Below, in pieces: positions 9,595-19,783 of a stretch of DNA of 25,209 nt. The translations under genes were made by a program, and so were the position numbers. Source of the DNA: Fragilaria radians (taxonomy: Eukaryota > Bacillariophyta > Fragilariophyceae > Fragilariales > Fragilariaceae); contig CAAAJI010000370.1 in NCBI GenBank assembly GCA_900642245.1, positions 27,108 through 52,316 of the forward strand. The letters are read 5' to 3'. The number at the start of each line of letters is the position of its first letter. Position 1 is the first letter of the stretch. Below the pieces are notes generated by a model. It did not search any database, was not told the DNA's origin, and saw nothing but the letters and a program-made list of their open reading frames with translations.

Positions 9595-10146
9595 TATGTT
9601 GTAGATTTTTCTACTTTTGTTGATTATGCTAAACACAAAGATTCTATCCTTCATTATGCCATTTTGGTTTATCTGATGAAGTGTAGGAGTTGATATTCAT
9701 TAAAGTTGGTAAATGAATAACTCATAATTTAATGTAAACTGATACTTTCACGTCTCTTTTGTTTCTTGAAACTGTTCCTCACGTGAATTGTTCATGTAAA
9801 GGATATAACTCTTTTTTGTGGAGTGACGTTGGTTGCTCTGCATTCATGGTGAAAATTTTTAGAATGATGATGCAACAATGAGATCTTTCAACTCAATATT
9901 GCAAGATTCAGATGAGTCCAGTATGAGCATTTTCAGTTGTTTGATGTGCATGTCATTGATGCAAGGAATCAAGACGTCAGAAATCCAATGAAAACATTAA
10001 CAATAGGGATTATATTTAACTTTTCAAAGACCTAGTTGGCATCATCTGGAAGCTTGAACAAAGTTTTCAATTAAATTTTCCTTGACATCAATGCATTGTG
10101 ACGGATAATCTTCACTACCCCTCCTATTCCATCCAACTACCCAGAT
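9595..10146. other. Spacer with a vestigial type B signal exon
   Basis: Around 9835-9880 the sequence CTCTGCATTCATGGTGAAAA resembles the exon 1/donor region of LRR gene 3 and continues with a similar intron start. No LRR exon follows. The matching site in block 2 is 16045-16115. Bases 10088-10160 correspond to the two flanks of the copia insertion in block 2, so this is the empty site. Confidence 0.5.
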
Positions 10147-10341
10147 TCAAATTCTTTCAAATATTCTTGGAATTCTACTCATATATTTCTTGATTAGCAT
10201 TCTTTGTAAATAATTCCGATTCTTTTTTGACCGAAAGGTCAAATTAATCTTGAGAAAAGCATCTTCAATGAATTCACGAACAAAATGATAATGTGTGTCC
10301 ATGCGCTTATATTGATTGCCAGTCAAAGCATTTTCTGTCAA
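10147..10341 (-). pseudogene. Ty1/copia RNase H C-terminal relic
   Basis: The minus frame reads RMDTHYHFVREFIEDAF, which aligns with RHVDTRYHYIRENVEDGI in the larger copia element at 17205-17750. That is the Ty1/copia RNase H C-terminus. About 64 codons survive with no upstream RNase H or RT. It abuts a plus-strand integrase relic head to head. A close copy is at 21638-21813. Confidence 0.72.
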
Positions 10342-10349
10342 ATAACTGG

Positions 10350-11236
10350 GACATCAAACTTTTGGGCTTTGGTTGTTAATGACTACTCAAGCTACTGTTG
10401 AAGCTACTTTTTCAACCGGAAAGTGGCTTGAAGAACAAGCTGATGGGATTAATTGATGAGTTGAAACATTTGCAGAAGACTTTAAATTTCTAAGGTTGGA
10501 TGATGCTGGAGAAAATTTTGTGGTTAAAATAACATGTAAGCAACAACATCTTGGGATGCAGTTTGTGCTTAGTGGTCTAAGAACCCATCAACAAAATGGC
10601 AAGGTAGAGAGAAAGTTCCAAACCCTCTATGGAAGAATCCGGACAATGCTTAATGACTCGGGAATTGTGGATGAAGTTTGAGATGGGCTCTGGGCAGAAT
10701 GTGCATGTACAGCATCATTTTATTAGAATAGAATTGTCAACAAGGAGACACAACAATTACCATTACAACTGATGTACAACATTCAGTTTAAAGGCTTTAA
10801 AAATTTAAGAACATTTGGTGAAATGTGTGTTGTAATGACTAAGAAAAAAATTCAGGGAAAATTGAATGACAGAGAAACTGTTGGTTTACTTGTTGGATAT
10901 AATGATAATCATGCAAATGATGTTTACAGTATATTCAACATTAAAATCTAACAAATCATCAAGTCAGGAGAGTTAGTTTGGCTGAATTTTAGTTAAATTG
11001 GAACAATCAGCCTCAAGATGTTGTCGACACTTACAATACAGAAGCTACGACAGAAGATGCTAGTGATTTAGCTGAGCCAGAGGATGCAGCTCTAGATGAT
11101 GCTCAAATCAGGAAGCAAAACAAAGCTTTAAAACAAATTTCAAAGTTGAAAAGCGTTTTTATCCTGATGCATCAAAATTCTTCAAAAAGCAAAATTCGGG
11201 TAGGGAAACGATCGTAGAAATAGCTAGGGGTTAGGG
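10350..11236 (+). pseudogene. Ty1/copia integrase relic
   Basis: Scattered frames give the integrase start (NFWALVVNDYSSYC), then DDAGEN, then HQQNGKVERK with 35 residues between the Asp and Glu of the DD35E site. After these come FGEMCVVMTKKKIQGKL and VGYNDNHANDVY, which match the integrase C-terminal region of the minus-strand element (FGEIGVVTTKDNIQGKL, VGYSAHRAHDIY). Frameshifts and stops abound; TGA 10679-10681 is CGA in the sister at 22022. It is certainly inactive. It ends in a G-rich stretch at the block boundary. Confidence 0.82.
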
Positions 11237-11266
11237 GTTAGGGAAACAATGAGGAATGTTCATAAC
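11226..11266 (+). other. Duplication junction: G-rich motif fused to the tail of LRR gene 1
   Basis: GGGGTTAGGGGTTAGGG, the end of the copia relic in block 1, is followed directly by ACAATGAGGAATGTTCATAA. That 20-mer is identical to 2409-2428, the last codons and stop of LRR gene 1. The other side of the same G-rich motif (22771-22790) runs on into different sequence, as expected for a tandem duplication breakpoint. Confidence 0.8.
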
Positions 11267-12002
11267 ATGTATAAAGATTGTACTTGTGGTTCTAGGGACA
11301 ATAATCACTTCAATTAGAAAATAATATGTGGTCTATAATTAATCATTAAGTCGTTTCTTATCAATTTACTTTCTTGATCAAACTTTGTGAAATCATTGGA
11401 AATTGTTAGACCAAAATAGCATCACCTTATATTCTCTTTCCTTGGATCACATCAACAAAGTTGATCTTGGATGCAGCTGAGCAAATGACACAAAGAAAAT
11501 CCATTTCCATGCAAGATTAGAATTTTGTCAGAATTAGAATGAATTTGGATAAAATCCCTTTGGTTCGCTGACGACATTGATTTGGCATATTTCAGTCATT
11601 AATTGAATTTCAAAACTGTTTTGAATGGCTTTTTTCTCAAATTTTATCTCGAAATTTCGGACTTGAAAAGTCAATTTAATTTTTGACACTTTTGCGGCAA
11701 TGAATAACACAGAAAAATAGAGAGCTAACAAGCTCATATCTAAATAAGTTTCCTCACTTTGCTGTTGACTTTTCTTGAGTCCTACTAACAGTTCTTTGAC
11801 ATCCTCCATTTCTAGAAAGTTGTACAATACCATGGTGACTCTTTCTAATTCTTGTACTATTTGTAATCTTTCATTACGATATGTGTGAATAATCACTCTA
11901 CTACATCAAAACATGTATTAAGTTTCATCTCTCCCCACGTTTTTTTAGGTTTAAAAGTATTGCTGTCTGCAGATGAAAATTGTATCTTTGTTACATTATT
12001 GT
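11267..12002. other. Spacer, shortened counterpart of 2429-5554
   Basis: Bases 11267-11755 match parts of 2429-2680, and 11756-12000 match about 4460-4740. The latter then runs straight into codon 43 of the type A gene, skipping its promoter, ATG and signal peptide. No gene is visible. Confidence 0.65.
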
Positions 12003-13507
12003 ACAAGTTGCCTAGTCGCCTGCCGAATTGCAAGCCTTTATCAACAACTCCAGCGCCAACACTTTATCCACAAACATTGGATTTGTCCTTTCAGGGATTA
12101 ACTGGTTCCATTCCATCCTACATCTGGTCGATGACACAATTAACATACTTGAACTTGAGGGGAAATCAATTAGAAGGATCTATTCCTTCATCGATTGGAG
12201 ATTTGCGAGATTTGACATGGTTGGATTTGTCTGAAAATGTATTGACAGGGACTATCCCATCTTCCATTAGATTCTTATCAAGTCTGCTAACATTTGACTT
12301 ACACTTTAATTCACTCACAGGAAGTATTCCTTTGTCAATTGCAGCAATGAGCAATGTAAATTATATTCGTTTGGCAGATAATTTCTTGACTGGATCTATT
12401 CCCACGTCTATTGGAGGATTGTTACGTTTGAGTTATTTAGGCTTGGATGGAAACAAGTTCAGTGGAACAATCCCATCATCCTTTGGAACATTGACAGAGT
12501 TATTGTATCTGTCTTTGTGGTTCAATCAACTAATTGGGACGATTCCATCATTCTTGGGAACATTGACAAAGTTAACAACTTTGTGGTTGACTTCCAATCA
12601 ATTCACTGGCTCAATTCCATCTTCTATTGGATCCTTGACAAAATTGATTTCTTTGGATATGGCCGAAAATCAGTTGATTGGCTCAATCCCAGTTTCCTTG
12701 GGATCACTAACAGAGTTGACATTCTTGTCTTTGAGGTACAATACATTAATTGGAACACTTCCATCAACCATGGGATCACTAACAAAGTTAGCAGAGTTGT
12801 GGTTGTCCTCTAATCAATTGAAAGGCACAATTCCATCTTCCTTTGCATTGTTTCAATTGTTGAGGAAATTGCATTTTTCATGAGCTCAACTAAGTGGAAC
12901 TATACCAGCATCCTTTGGATCATTGACAAAATTGTCATACTTGTCTTTGTCAACCAATCAATTGTCAGGGACAATTCCATTGTCCTTGGGAATGTTGACA
13001 GAGTTGAAAACTTTGTGGTTGGGTATCAATAAACTCACAGGCACAATTCCATCAACAATCAGATCATTGACTGCATTGGCGCTTTTGGATATGTCTGAAA
13101 ATAAACTGACTGGCTCAATCTAATCATCTGTGGGATCACTGGCAGAGTTGACATTCTTGTCCTTGTGGTCCAATGAATTCACTGGGACAATACCATTGTC
13201 ACTGGGATCTTTGACCAAGTTGACAACTTTGTGGCTGACTTCCAATCTGTTGACAGGCACAATTCCAAACTCAATTGGATCCTTGACTCAATTGAATTCC
13301 TGGGATGTGGCAGACAATCAATTGACGGGTACAGTTCCATCATCCATGGGATTCCTGACAAAGTTGACAAACTTATCTTTGTATTACAATCAATTGATTG
13401 GCACAATTCCAAAGTTGTTATGCAATCTCCAATTGATACCTGTAATTGATTGTAGTTCAATTAAGTGCGATTGCTGTATTGGTCCAGCTAAAGAACAATG
13501 TTCATGA
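12003..13507 (+). pseudogene. LRR type A pseudogene, 5'-truncated (block 2 sister of gene 2)
   Basis: Homology to gene 2 begins at KLPSRLPNCKP (codon 43 there). The signal peptide, first 42 codons and promoter are missing, deleted between sequences equivalent to about 4740 and 5554. The remaining frame has about 18 LRRs of 24 residues and the same cap (DCSSIKCDCC...C), ending at TGA 13505-13507. Two stops lie in the same frame: TGA 12881-12883, at a non-conserved residue of repeat 11, and TAA 13121-13123, where the conserved Pro of an IPSS start is expected. There is no frameshift. The open frame runs back into spacer (about 11885) without an ATG. Repeats 2-12 have little match in gene 2, so gene 2 has probably lost repeats that this copy keeps. 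At 13319-13321 it has CAA where gene 2 has TAA. Confidence 0.82.
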
Positions 13508-14726
13508 ATTACTGAAGGACATGGTTGGGGATATAACAGTTACACACATTATTTTGGTTGGAAAACCAATGTTGATGTTGTTGTTAAATAGAGATTTTCT
13601 TTTTACTCCTTTGTTTTCTTCACAGCTGGTCTCCCATTTGTCCTTCATCCACAATCACTATATTTTTGCATTTGGTACACTATATTCTTAGTATTAGGCG
13701 TAGTTCAGAGTTTTGACTTACTTGGCAAGACAAAGTGCAAGATGTGAGAACAGTGGAGCAAAGACAATAGAATAAGAATAATGACTTATTGTAGGTATCA
13801 CAAGGAAAGTGTGAAAAGGCTTTGTGACAAATTTAAATGAGAGGTACAAATGAAGAGCCATTGAATTGTTTATGCTGATTGTTGTTTGTTGAGTAATACT
13901 TCATTTGTTTAAATTTGTCCAAAAGAAAGTTTTTACTCTCTTTTTGTTCAAAGCGTAAGTAAGAAGAAGTAAAGAAGAAATGTTCCACCTATGGTGAGAA
14001 ATGAAATTCAGTGTCAAGAATCAATTGTGGGGAAAGCTGCAGATATAAAATAGTTCAGAAGAGATTGAGAGAAAGGCCAAGGAAGAAAGAAGAATGTTGA
14101 GGAATACTGACATTAACAAAATTGCATTTACAAAATTTCATTTGGAATGTTAATTTGCAAGACAAACGATTATCAAAGTGGGAATGAAAGTTTAGAATGG
14201 GAGAAGATCAAGAAGAAGTTTGAAACTTTTTTGTAGTTGCACAAAAATGACTCTACACAGACAATGAATTAAATCATACTAAATAGAAATATGGCCATTC
14301 ATTGTTTCATCAAAGCAAGAAGAGAAACCTAGCTTGTATGCCCCCTCATAAATGTTTGATCCAACAACTGCATGATTTAAAGTAGAGGAAATTGGGGATA
14401 AAACGTTTGAAGGAGCTGCAAAGCTATTAGACCAAAACTGGATTCATTAGAAAAAGTGAAGATGAATTTCTTGGTAAAGAGTTCTGGAATCATTTAGTGT
14501 CTGATCAGTTTCATCAATGGTATTGTGCCCTCAAGCTATTTTTGTAGAACATATTCACCAAGCTTTAAGTTATAACTAGTGTCAATATTCCTATCAGCTA
14601 CCCCTGAAGATGTCATTGTAGCCAAGAATTGTCCAACCACAAAACTGCCATCTTTTTTCATACACAAAGGACAATACTAAAAAAACAATTGAAGTTAAAG
14701 GAATTGATAAGTGCAATAATCATTTC
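13508..14726. other. Noncoding spacer, near copy of 6699-7942
   Basis: The two copies align almost base for base with small indels, and parts (for example 14220-14370) are nearly identical. No protein-coding content is recognised. The copy stops abruptly at 14726, where a deletion joins it to the last 11 bases of the type B signal exon. Confidence 0.7.
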
Positions 14727-14738
14727 GCTGTATTCATG

Positions 14739-15868
14739 GTAAGAGTTCAAGATTGATGATGCATATCTTGTCAAAATATCGATTATTCACTAATTGTCAA
14801 ATTTACAGCCGACGGTGGTCATCATCGTCAACTTGTCAAGACGAAACGACCGACCAAAAAACCGACCAAAACGCCTACCAAGAATCCCACTAGGAAGCCT
14901 ACTACTATACGATGCCCAACAAATCCTCCTGTAGCAGACAAAATTGTTGCCTGCCAATTTGTTAACATTCCAGATTTGCAAACATGCTTCAATGTTGATT
15001 CTCGCGCTGTATGGGAAGCACAGACTCAAATTCCAACGCAAATTGGGCTGCTGACTCAGTTGCGTTCCTTAGAAATGGTTGTTGGTACTGTTGCGGGAAC
15101 AATACCAAATACCATTGGATGTCTAACAAGATTGTCCCGATTGAGTTTTGTATCCAACCTTTTGACGGGGAAGATTCCATCGTCCATTGCATTGTTGTCA
15201 AGATTGACATATTTGAACTTTTATGACAACAAATTAACTGGGACGATTCCATCATCCTTTCAATCAATGACATGGCTGTCATATTTGATTTAAATTTCAA
15301 TGAGTTGACCGGATCAATTCCAACTTCCATTGGATCATGGACAAGTTTGGGAGTATTGGAAGCACCCTCCAATCACTTGAGCGGGACAATTCCATCTTCC
15401 ATTGGATCATTGACATATTTGTCAATTTTGATATTGTCTGACAACAAACTAAGTGGAACAATTCCATCATCCATTGGATCACTAAGATTGAAAACATTGT
15501 CTTTGTCCAACAACACATTAACTGGGAAGATTCCATCATCCTTTCAATCAACGATATGGGGATCAATGTTTTTGGATTTATCCTTCAATGAATTGACGGG
15601 AACAATTCCATCTTCTATTGGATCATTGACAAATTTGCTTTTATTGCAATTGTCGTCCAACAATTTGAGTGGAACCATTCCGCCTTCCATTGAATCATTG
15701 ACAAATCTGCAATTAATGTTTTTATCTTCTAATGAATTGCATGGTACTATTCCAACTTCATTATGCTCTCTTAATTTATTATCTATTGTTATTGATTGCA
15801 GTGAAATTACATGTGATTGCTGCGGTTCATCCTATGATGCTCTTGATGGTATTCTTGTTGGATGTTAA
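14739..15868 (+). pseudogene. LRR type B pseudogene, exon 1 lost and frameshifted (block 2 sister of gene 3)
   Basis: The intron survives (14739-14808, GTAAGAG to TTTACAG). Of exon 1 only CTGTATTCATG remains before it, and a TAA lies upstream in that frame, so no ATG or signal peptide exists. Exon 2 (14809-15868) starts Asp-Gly and has the Pro/Thr/Lys stalk, the Cys-containing N-cap, about 10 LRRs and the cap DCSEITCDCC...GC before TAA. One base is missing near 15287: ATATTTGATTTAAAT is expected to be ATATTTGGATTTAAAT, restoring the ...SYLDLNFNEL register. The frame then stops at 15291-15293 and resumes from 15272 in another register. The rest of the protein is well preserved, so inactivation looks recent. 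It is about 1.2 kb downstream of the type A pseudogene, as in block 1. Confidence 0.82.
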
Positions 15869-16330
15869 AATTCGTTGGTTATGATGAACAGAAACATTGC
15901 ATTCTTCATGTTGTTTTCAATGATCTGATAAAATGTGGGAGTTGATATTCATCAAATAATGTGAAACAATAACTCTTAATTCTATGAAATGTTTTTCAAG
16001 CTTCTTTTGTTTCAAATTAAACAACTTCACGCCTGCAGTCAAGTTATTTTTCATCATTTTTGCTGCAGCGTTGGTTGCTCTGCATTCATGGTAAAAATTT
16101 AAGATTGGTGATGACACAATGAGTTCTTGCAACTCAATGTAGCAAGATTCAGATGAGTAAAGTGTGGACATTTTCAGTTGTTTGATGTTCATATCATTGA
16201 TGCAAGGAATCAATATGTCAGAAATATGATGAAAGTATTAACAATAGGGATTATATTTAAATCTTCAAAGACGTAGTTGGCATCATCTGGAAGCTTTAAC
16301 AAAGTTTTCAATTGTATTTTCTTCGGCATC
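15869..16330. other. Spacer with vestigial type B signal exon
   Basis: It corresponds to 9595-10087 of block 1. The first 200 bp are strongly diverged from it, while 16090-16330 align well. The vestigial exon is listed separately. The minus-strand open frame 15917-16213 has no recognisable product. Confidence 0.5.
16045..16090 (+). pseudogene. Vestigial type B signal-peptide exon
   Basis: In the frame used by gene 3 this reads YFSSFLLQRWLLCIH against MHFFITLLQILSLCIH. LLQ and LCIH fall at the same positions, and a donor-like GTAAAAA follows at 16091. The start codon is gone and no LRR exon follows. The block 1 copy, with donor at 9849, shares the end of this element. It points to a further type B gene that lost its body before the block duplication. 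Confidence 0.45.
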
Positions 16331-16800
16331 TGAGTTACGTAACCCATCTTTACAAGATCATCATGTTTCTTTTGCAAAATTCTTGATATGAAAACCTGGT
16401 TAACATTTTTGGTAAAAATGTCGGAATCATTTTCAATAGATTTTACAACTTCATTTTTTATATTCCCATTCTACACATTCTCTTTGATATAGTGATACCT
16501 GGTACTTACGTGACACCTTCTCACGCCGGAAGAAGAATTTTACGCCATACATTTTGCACCAATGTTTTCTTCCTTCACAATAATTTGAAGGCCCTAGGAA
16601 GTAATAGTTGAATTTGATTTTTTATTTCATCTGAAATTGCAGCATATTCAGCCTCACTGCTCAAAAGAGTTGCTTCTCTCTGAACTTTTGACCTCCAACA
16701 ATCAGGAACATGTATCAGGCATGTCAGAGAGTCCTCAAGTTTGATAAAAGGGAAGAATGGGAAGAGAATCAACAAGAAGGATATTCTCGTAAAAGTTGTA
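16331..16800 (-). pseudogene. Ty1/copia RNase H relic
   Basis: On the minus strand, VPDCWRSKVQREATLLSSEA then AEYAAIS (16775-16575) matches the RNase H core of the larger element (VPVCWRSKAQRGVTLLSSEA). Further along, HVSTRYHYIKENV and IENDSDIFTKNV (about 16560-16380) match its C-terminus. Stops and shifts break it. Block 1 lacks this segment between bases equivalent to 10087 and 10088. Confidence 0.72.
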
Positions 16801-16955
16801 GCTACTGAATATTAGATCTCTCACACACTCTTCAATATCTTGATATCCATTTTGGAAAACCTAAATAGATATAAACTGAATGGATGCATTGTGACGGATA
16901 ATCTTCACTACCCCTCCTATCCTGTACCAATTACCCAGATTCAATTTTATTTGAA

Positions 16956-16960
16956 ACATT
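16956..16960. repeat. Probable 5-bp target-site duplication (ACATT), left copy
   Basis: ACATT lies just outside the left LTR and again at 21633-21637 just outside the right one, within a longer shared AAACATT. The unoccupied paralogous site in block 1 has AAATATT followed by the same right flank (CTTGGAATTC). LTR ends have mutated, so the exact border is uncertain by one or two bases. Confidence 0.55.
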
Positions 16961-17184
16961 TGTTGAAATGTCGTCTATACAGTCAAGGACGACTACAAAG
17001 ACGGTAGAAGCTTCAAAAGAGATTCAAATCAAAGTTGTAATGACTAAAAATATTCCACTTAAACTATTGCTAATACGTATTAGTTCTCATCACTCTCACA
17101 TAACAAATAAATAGTATCCCTAATGGATAACCATAAACAATCACAAATGTAACTGAACGTAAGGGATAACTCCAAATTCTAATA
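16961..17184 (-). repeat. 3' LTR of the copia element
   Basis: It matches 21406-21631 across its length, apart from small differences. On the plus strand it begins TGTTGAAATG and ends TCTAATA. Read on the element strand this is TATTAGAATTTGG...CAACA, close to the usual TGTTG...CAACA ends. Confidence 0.85.
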
Positions 17185-17192
17185 CCCTTCCT
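17185..17192 (-). other. Polypurine tract of the copia element
   Basis: On the element strand AGGAAGGG lies immediately upstream of the 3' LTR, where plus-strand DNA priming occurs in LTR retrotransposons. Its position helps fix the LTR border. Confidence 0.7.
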
Positions 17193-17204
17193 ATAGCAAA
17201 ACGT

Positions 17205-17750
17205 TCAGCCATTGTACTTGCCAGTAGTGTCTTCCAAAAAATTCCTTACGTGTTTCTCATAAATCTCTTGCGTGACGTTCTTTGTATAAATATTGGAATC
17301 ATTTTCCATGGACTTGACAAATTCGATTTTGATGATTCCATCTTCCACATTCTCACGGATGTAGTGATACCTAGTATCTACATGACGAGTTCTCACACCA
17401 GATGAAGAATTTTGCGCCATAAACATTGCACCAATATTGTCAGTCTTCACAATAATGGGAAGTTCAATATCAATTCCAATTCCTTGCAGTAAGTAATAGA
17501 TGAATTTGATTTCTTTTACTGCCTCTGATATGGTGACATATTCAGCCTCACTACTCAAAAGAGTCACTCCTCTTTGAGCCTTTGATCTCCAGCAAACAGG
17601 AACATTCATCAAGTAGACGATGAAACCCGTCACACTGATTCTAGTTTCAGAATCTCCCGCCCAATCACACACAAAATACGCGGAGACTCCAATTTTTGAG
17701 TTTTGATTTGGGTTGAACTCTGAGACCGAAATTTTTGGTGTCAATGACAA
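17205..17750 (-). pseudogene. Copia RNase H domain
   Basis: The minus-strand frame of 181 codons carries the copia RNase H landmarks: DWAGDSETRISVTGF, PVCWRSKAQRGVTLLSSEAE, KTDNIGAMFMAQN and RHVDTRYHYIRENVEDG. It would degrade RNA in the RNA-DNA hybrid during reverse transcription. It is out of frame with the RT ahead of it. A lost base near the start (around the AYFVCDWAGD segment) separates it from LRVQPK in the RT frame. The end, TGKYNG, lies about 13 bp before the polypurine tract, as expected for the last domain of the polyprotein. Confidence 0.85.
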
Positions 17751-17756
17751 ATTTAA

Positions 17757-18731
17757 TCACCCGCAACATCTCAAGATAAGTGCCCATTGTGGCTTTGTCC
17801 ATACATTTTGATAATTCTCTAACCACATTGTACAAATCAGGTCAAGAATATTATGTGAGATAGAGAAGCATACCAACTCCAGAACGGTATTTGCTCTGCA
17901 AGTTCCCATCAATGGTATCATCATCATTACTGGGCCAAACAATTTTAAACATTGGAGTCCCAGGAGTTTTGTAGACTCTCTTCTTCTCAACTTCATTTCG
18001 AAGTGGGGTTGGAGAATCAAAATTCGTTTTTTGTCTTCGATCACGCAACAGCTTAAATAATCTTTGAGATTATTTTCAATTTTTAAGTTGAATCCATTCT
18101 CCTTCAACTCAACAATCAACTGACTGATTAATTTGGTTTCTTTTCCAATTACCAAACAGTCATCAACATAGACCCCAATGATTATAATGTTGTTATGGTA
18201 CCATTTTGACAATAAGCATGGATCAGACTTGTTTTCCTTAAATCCAAGCAACTTCAGAACAGAAATTAACTTTTTATAGAATTCTCTTGCACTTTGAACA
18301 AGTCCATTGATTGTCTTTGATAGTAACAAACAATCATCAGGATTAGAATTCATACCTTCAGGGATATTCATGTATATTTCCTCCTGCAAGTCACCATGTA
18401 GAAAAACTGTTTCTACATTGATAAAACAAGCATTTAGATTCCAAATTAGTTTTGAAATCAACATGATTCAAAGGCTAACATTGTTGATAACTGGAGCAAA
18501 GCTTTCATTAAAGTCAATTCCGGGAATTTGACTATAACCACAAGCAACTAGTCTCGCTCTGAAGACTCCATTCCTCTTGATCTTAAAGATCTATTTGCAC
18601 TTAATAGTTCTTCATTTTTTTGGGATATCTTCCTTGTTGATAATTTCCCACACTTTCTTCTTATTCATCTCATTGAATTCCTTGTTAATTGCCGTGCACC
18701 AATTTTCCTTAACCTTAGGATCCTTGTGATT
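17757..18731 (-). pseudogene. Copia reverse transcriptase
   Basis: The open part (18464-17757) has FLHGDLQEEIYMNIPEGM, NGLVQSAREFYKKL and the catalytic box YVDDCLVIG. Upstream (18731-18465) the N-terminal part is readable only across stops: RARLVACGYSQIPGIDFNES is present, but TAG replaces the expected Trp of KWIF, and TGA codons occur just before it and before IMLISK. Downstream, past ILILQPHF, the frame shifts twice, into NEVEKKRVYKTPGTP and then RELSKCMDKATMG. The protein would copy the element RNA into DNA. As it stands no complete RT can be made. Confidence 0.88.
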
Positions 18732-19325
18732 TCATGCTTGATTAAAAGTGGAGGGTTCTTCATTAATTGCACTCCCAGTAAATAACGCAACACTTGCTTG
18801 ATCAAGGAGTATTTCCCTTCCTTGTTCAAATTGTTCAACCACTTGCGTTGCATCCGGATTAAAGCTGCTCTCCAAACGAATCATTTGTTTGTGAAGTTTA
18901 ATCCTTTTTATTTCATCACGGTCTGTGACATTTTCAGGAGCATTTTGGCTTGTATTTACTGATTGAATCATCACCTCCACGCCATCATTGTCATCATAGT
19001 TTGGTTGATTGTTAGGTTTATTTAGAATCCATTCTTTATGGACTTGATTTAACCAAATAATCATTTCAGTTTCAAGATTAAGCATTCCATAGATATCATG
19101 AGCACGATGTGCAGAATAGCCAACAAACATACAAGGAGTCTCTCTATTCTTTAACTTGCCCTGAATGTTATCCTTTGTAGTGACAACTCCGATCTCACCG
19201 AAGGATCTTAAACTTGCCGGTAGTTTAGGCTTACAACCAAAGAGAAGTTGATGAGGACAAACCTCCTGATTCTTAACAGAAGTAATGTTTGACAAAAAGT
19301 TACTGTCATTGCAGACTCCGCCCAA
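18732..19325 (-). pseudogene. Copia integrase C-terminal part and linker
   Basis: It continues the integrase in another frame: FLSNITSVKNQEVCPHQLLF, then SFGEIGVVTTKDNIQGKL, FVGYSAHRAHDIY, and an acidic linker ending SAINEEPSTFNQA at the stop. The shift from the upstream frame is explained by one missing T in a run at 19294-19298 (five A on the plus strand where six are expected). The segment GVVTTK/VVMTKK is what also identifies the plus-strand relics at 10.8 and 22.3 kb. Confidence 0.82.
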
Positions 19326-19783
19326 ACGCCCGATCTAAGGTCATCCTTTAAACCAGCGCCATTTAACATTGCTCTAATCCTCCCAAAGAAGGTTTGAAAC
19401 TTTCTTTCACCCTTGCCATTATGCTGAGGAGTTCTAGGTCCTGAAAACTCAAACTTAATACTGTAACCTTTAGATTGGCATTCTTCATGTAATGCTTTAT
19501 TCTCTCCTGAGTTGTCACATCTGATAATTTGAATATCAACACCGGCTATCTTTAGGTCCGTCAACAAAGTCATAATTTTGACTTTTAGGTTGCCTTTAGT
19601 CTTCAAAAAGATGCTCCAACAATAATCTGTGTAGTCATCTACAATTAATACCCAGAAGCGAGAACCACCATAACTTTTGTCTCTAGTAGAACTTATATCT
19701 AAATAAACTCTTTCACCTGGTGCTTGACTTCCTCCCTTCCAGTCTTGATTAACATTTTCTGCCTCGCTTTCGCCAATGCACAA
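19208..19783 (-). pseudogene. Copia integrase catalytic core
   Basis: The frame has YLDISSTRDKSYGGSRFWVL, YTDYCWSIFLK, RCDNSGEN and TPQHNGKGERK. The second Asp (RCDN) and the Glu (GKGER) are separated by 35 residues, the DD35E signature. This enzyme inserts the DNA copy into the genome. The frame is one base out from the upstream zinc-binding domain. A missing A in the run at 19755-19758 would bring DCALAKARQK and NVNQDWKGG together. Its end is lost to the next frameshift after WAESAMTVTF. Confidence 0.88.

Larger units (their letters stand above)
2409..11245 (+). repeat. Block 1 of a tandem segmental duplication
   Basis: From 2409 (inside the last codons of LRR gene 1) to about 11245 the order is: spacer, type A LRR gene, spacer, type B LRR gene, copia relics. 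The same order restarts at 11246. Its right edge is a G-rich sequence (TTAGGGG repeats) fused directly to the start of block 2. Block 1 keeps the type A and type B 5' ends that block 2 has lost. It also contains about 1.7 kb (roughly 2680-4450) that block 2 lacks. Confidence 0.75.

Noticed and set aside
12881..13123. Introns removing the stops in the block 2 type A pseudogene
   Set aside because: The LRR register continues without a gap on both sides of each stop, and no GT-AG pair spans them without deleting repeat sequence.
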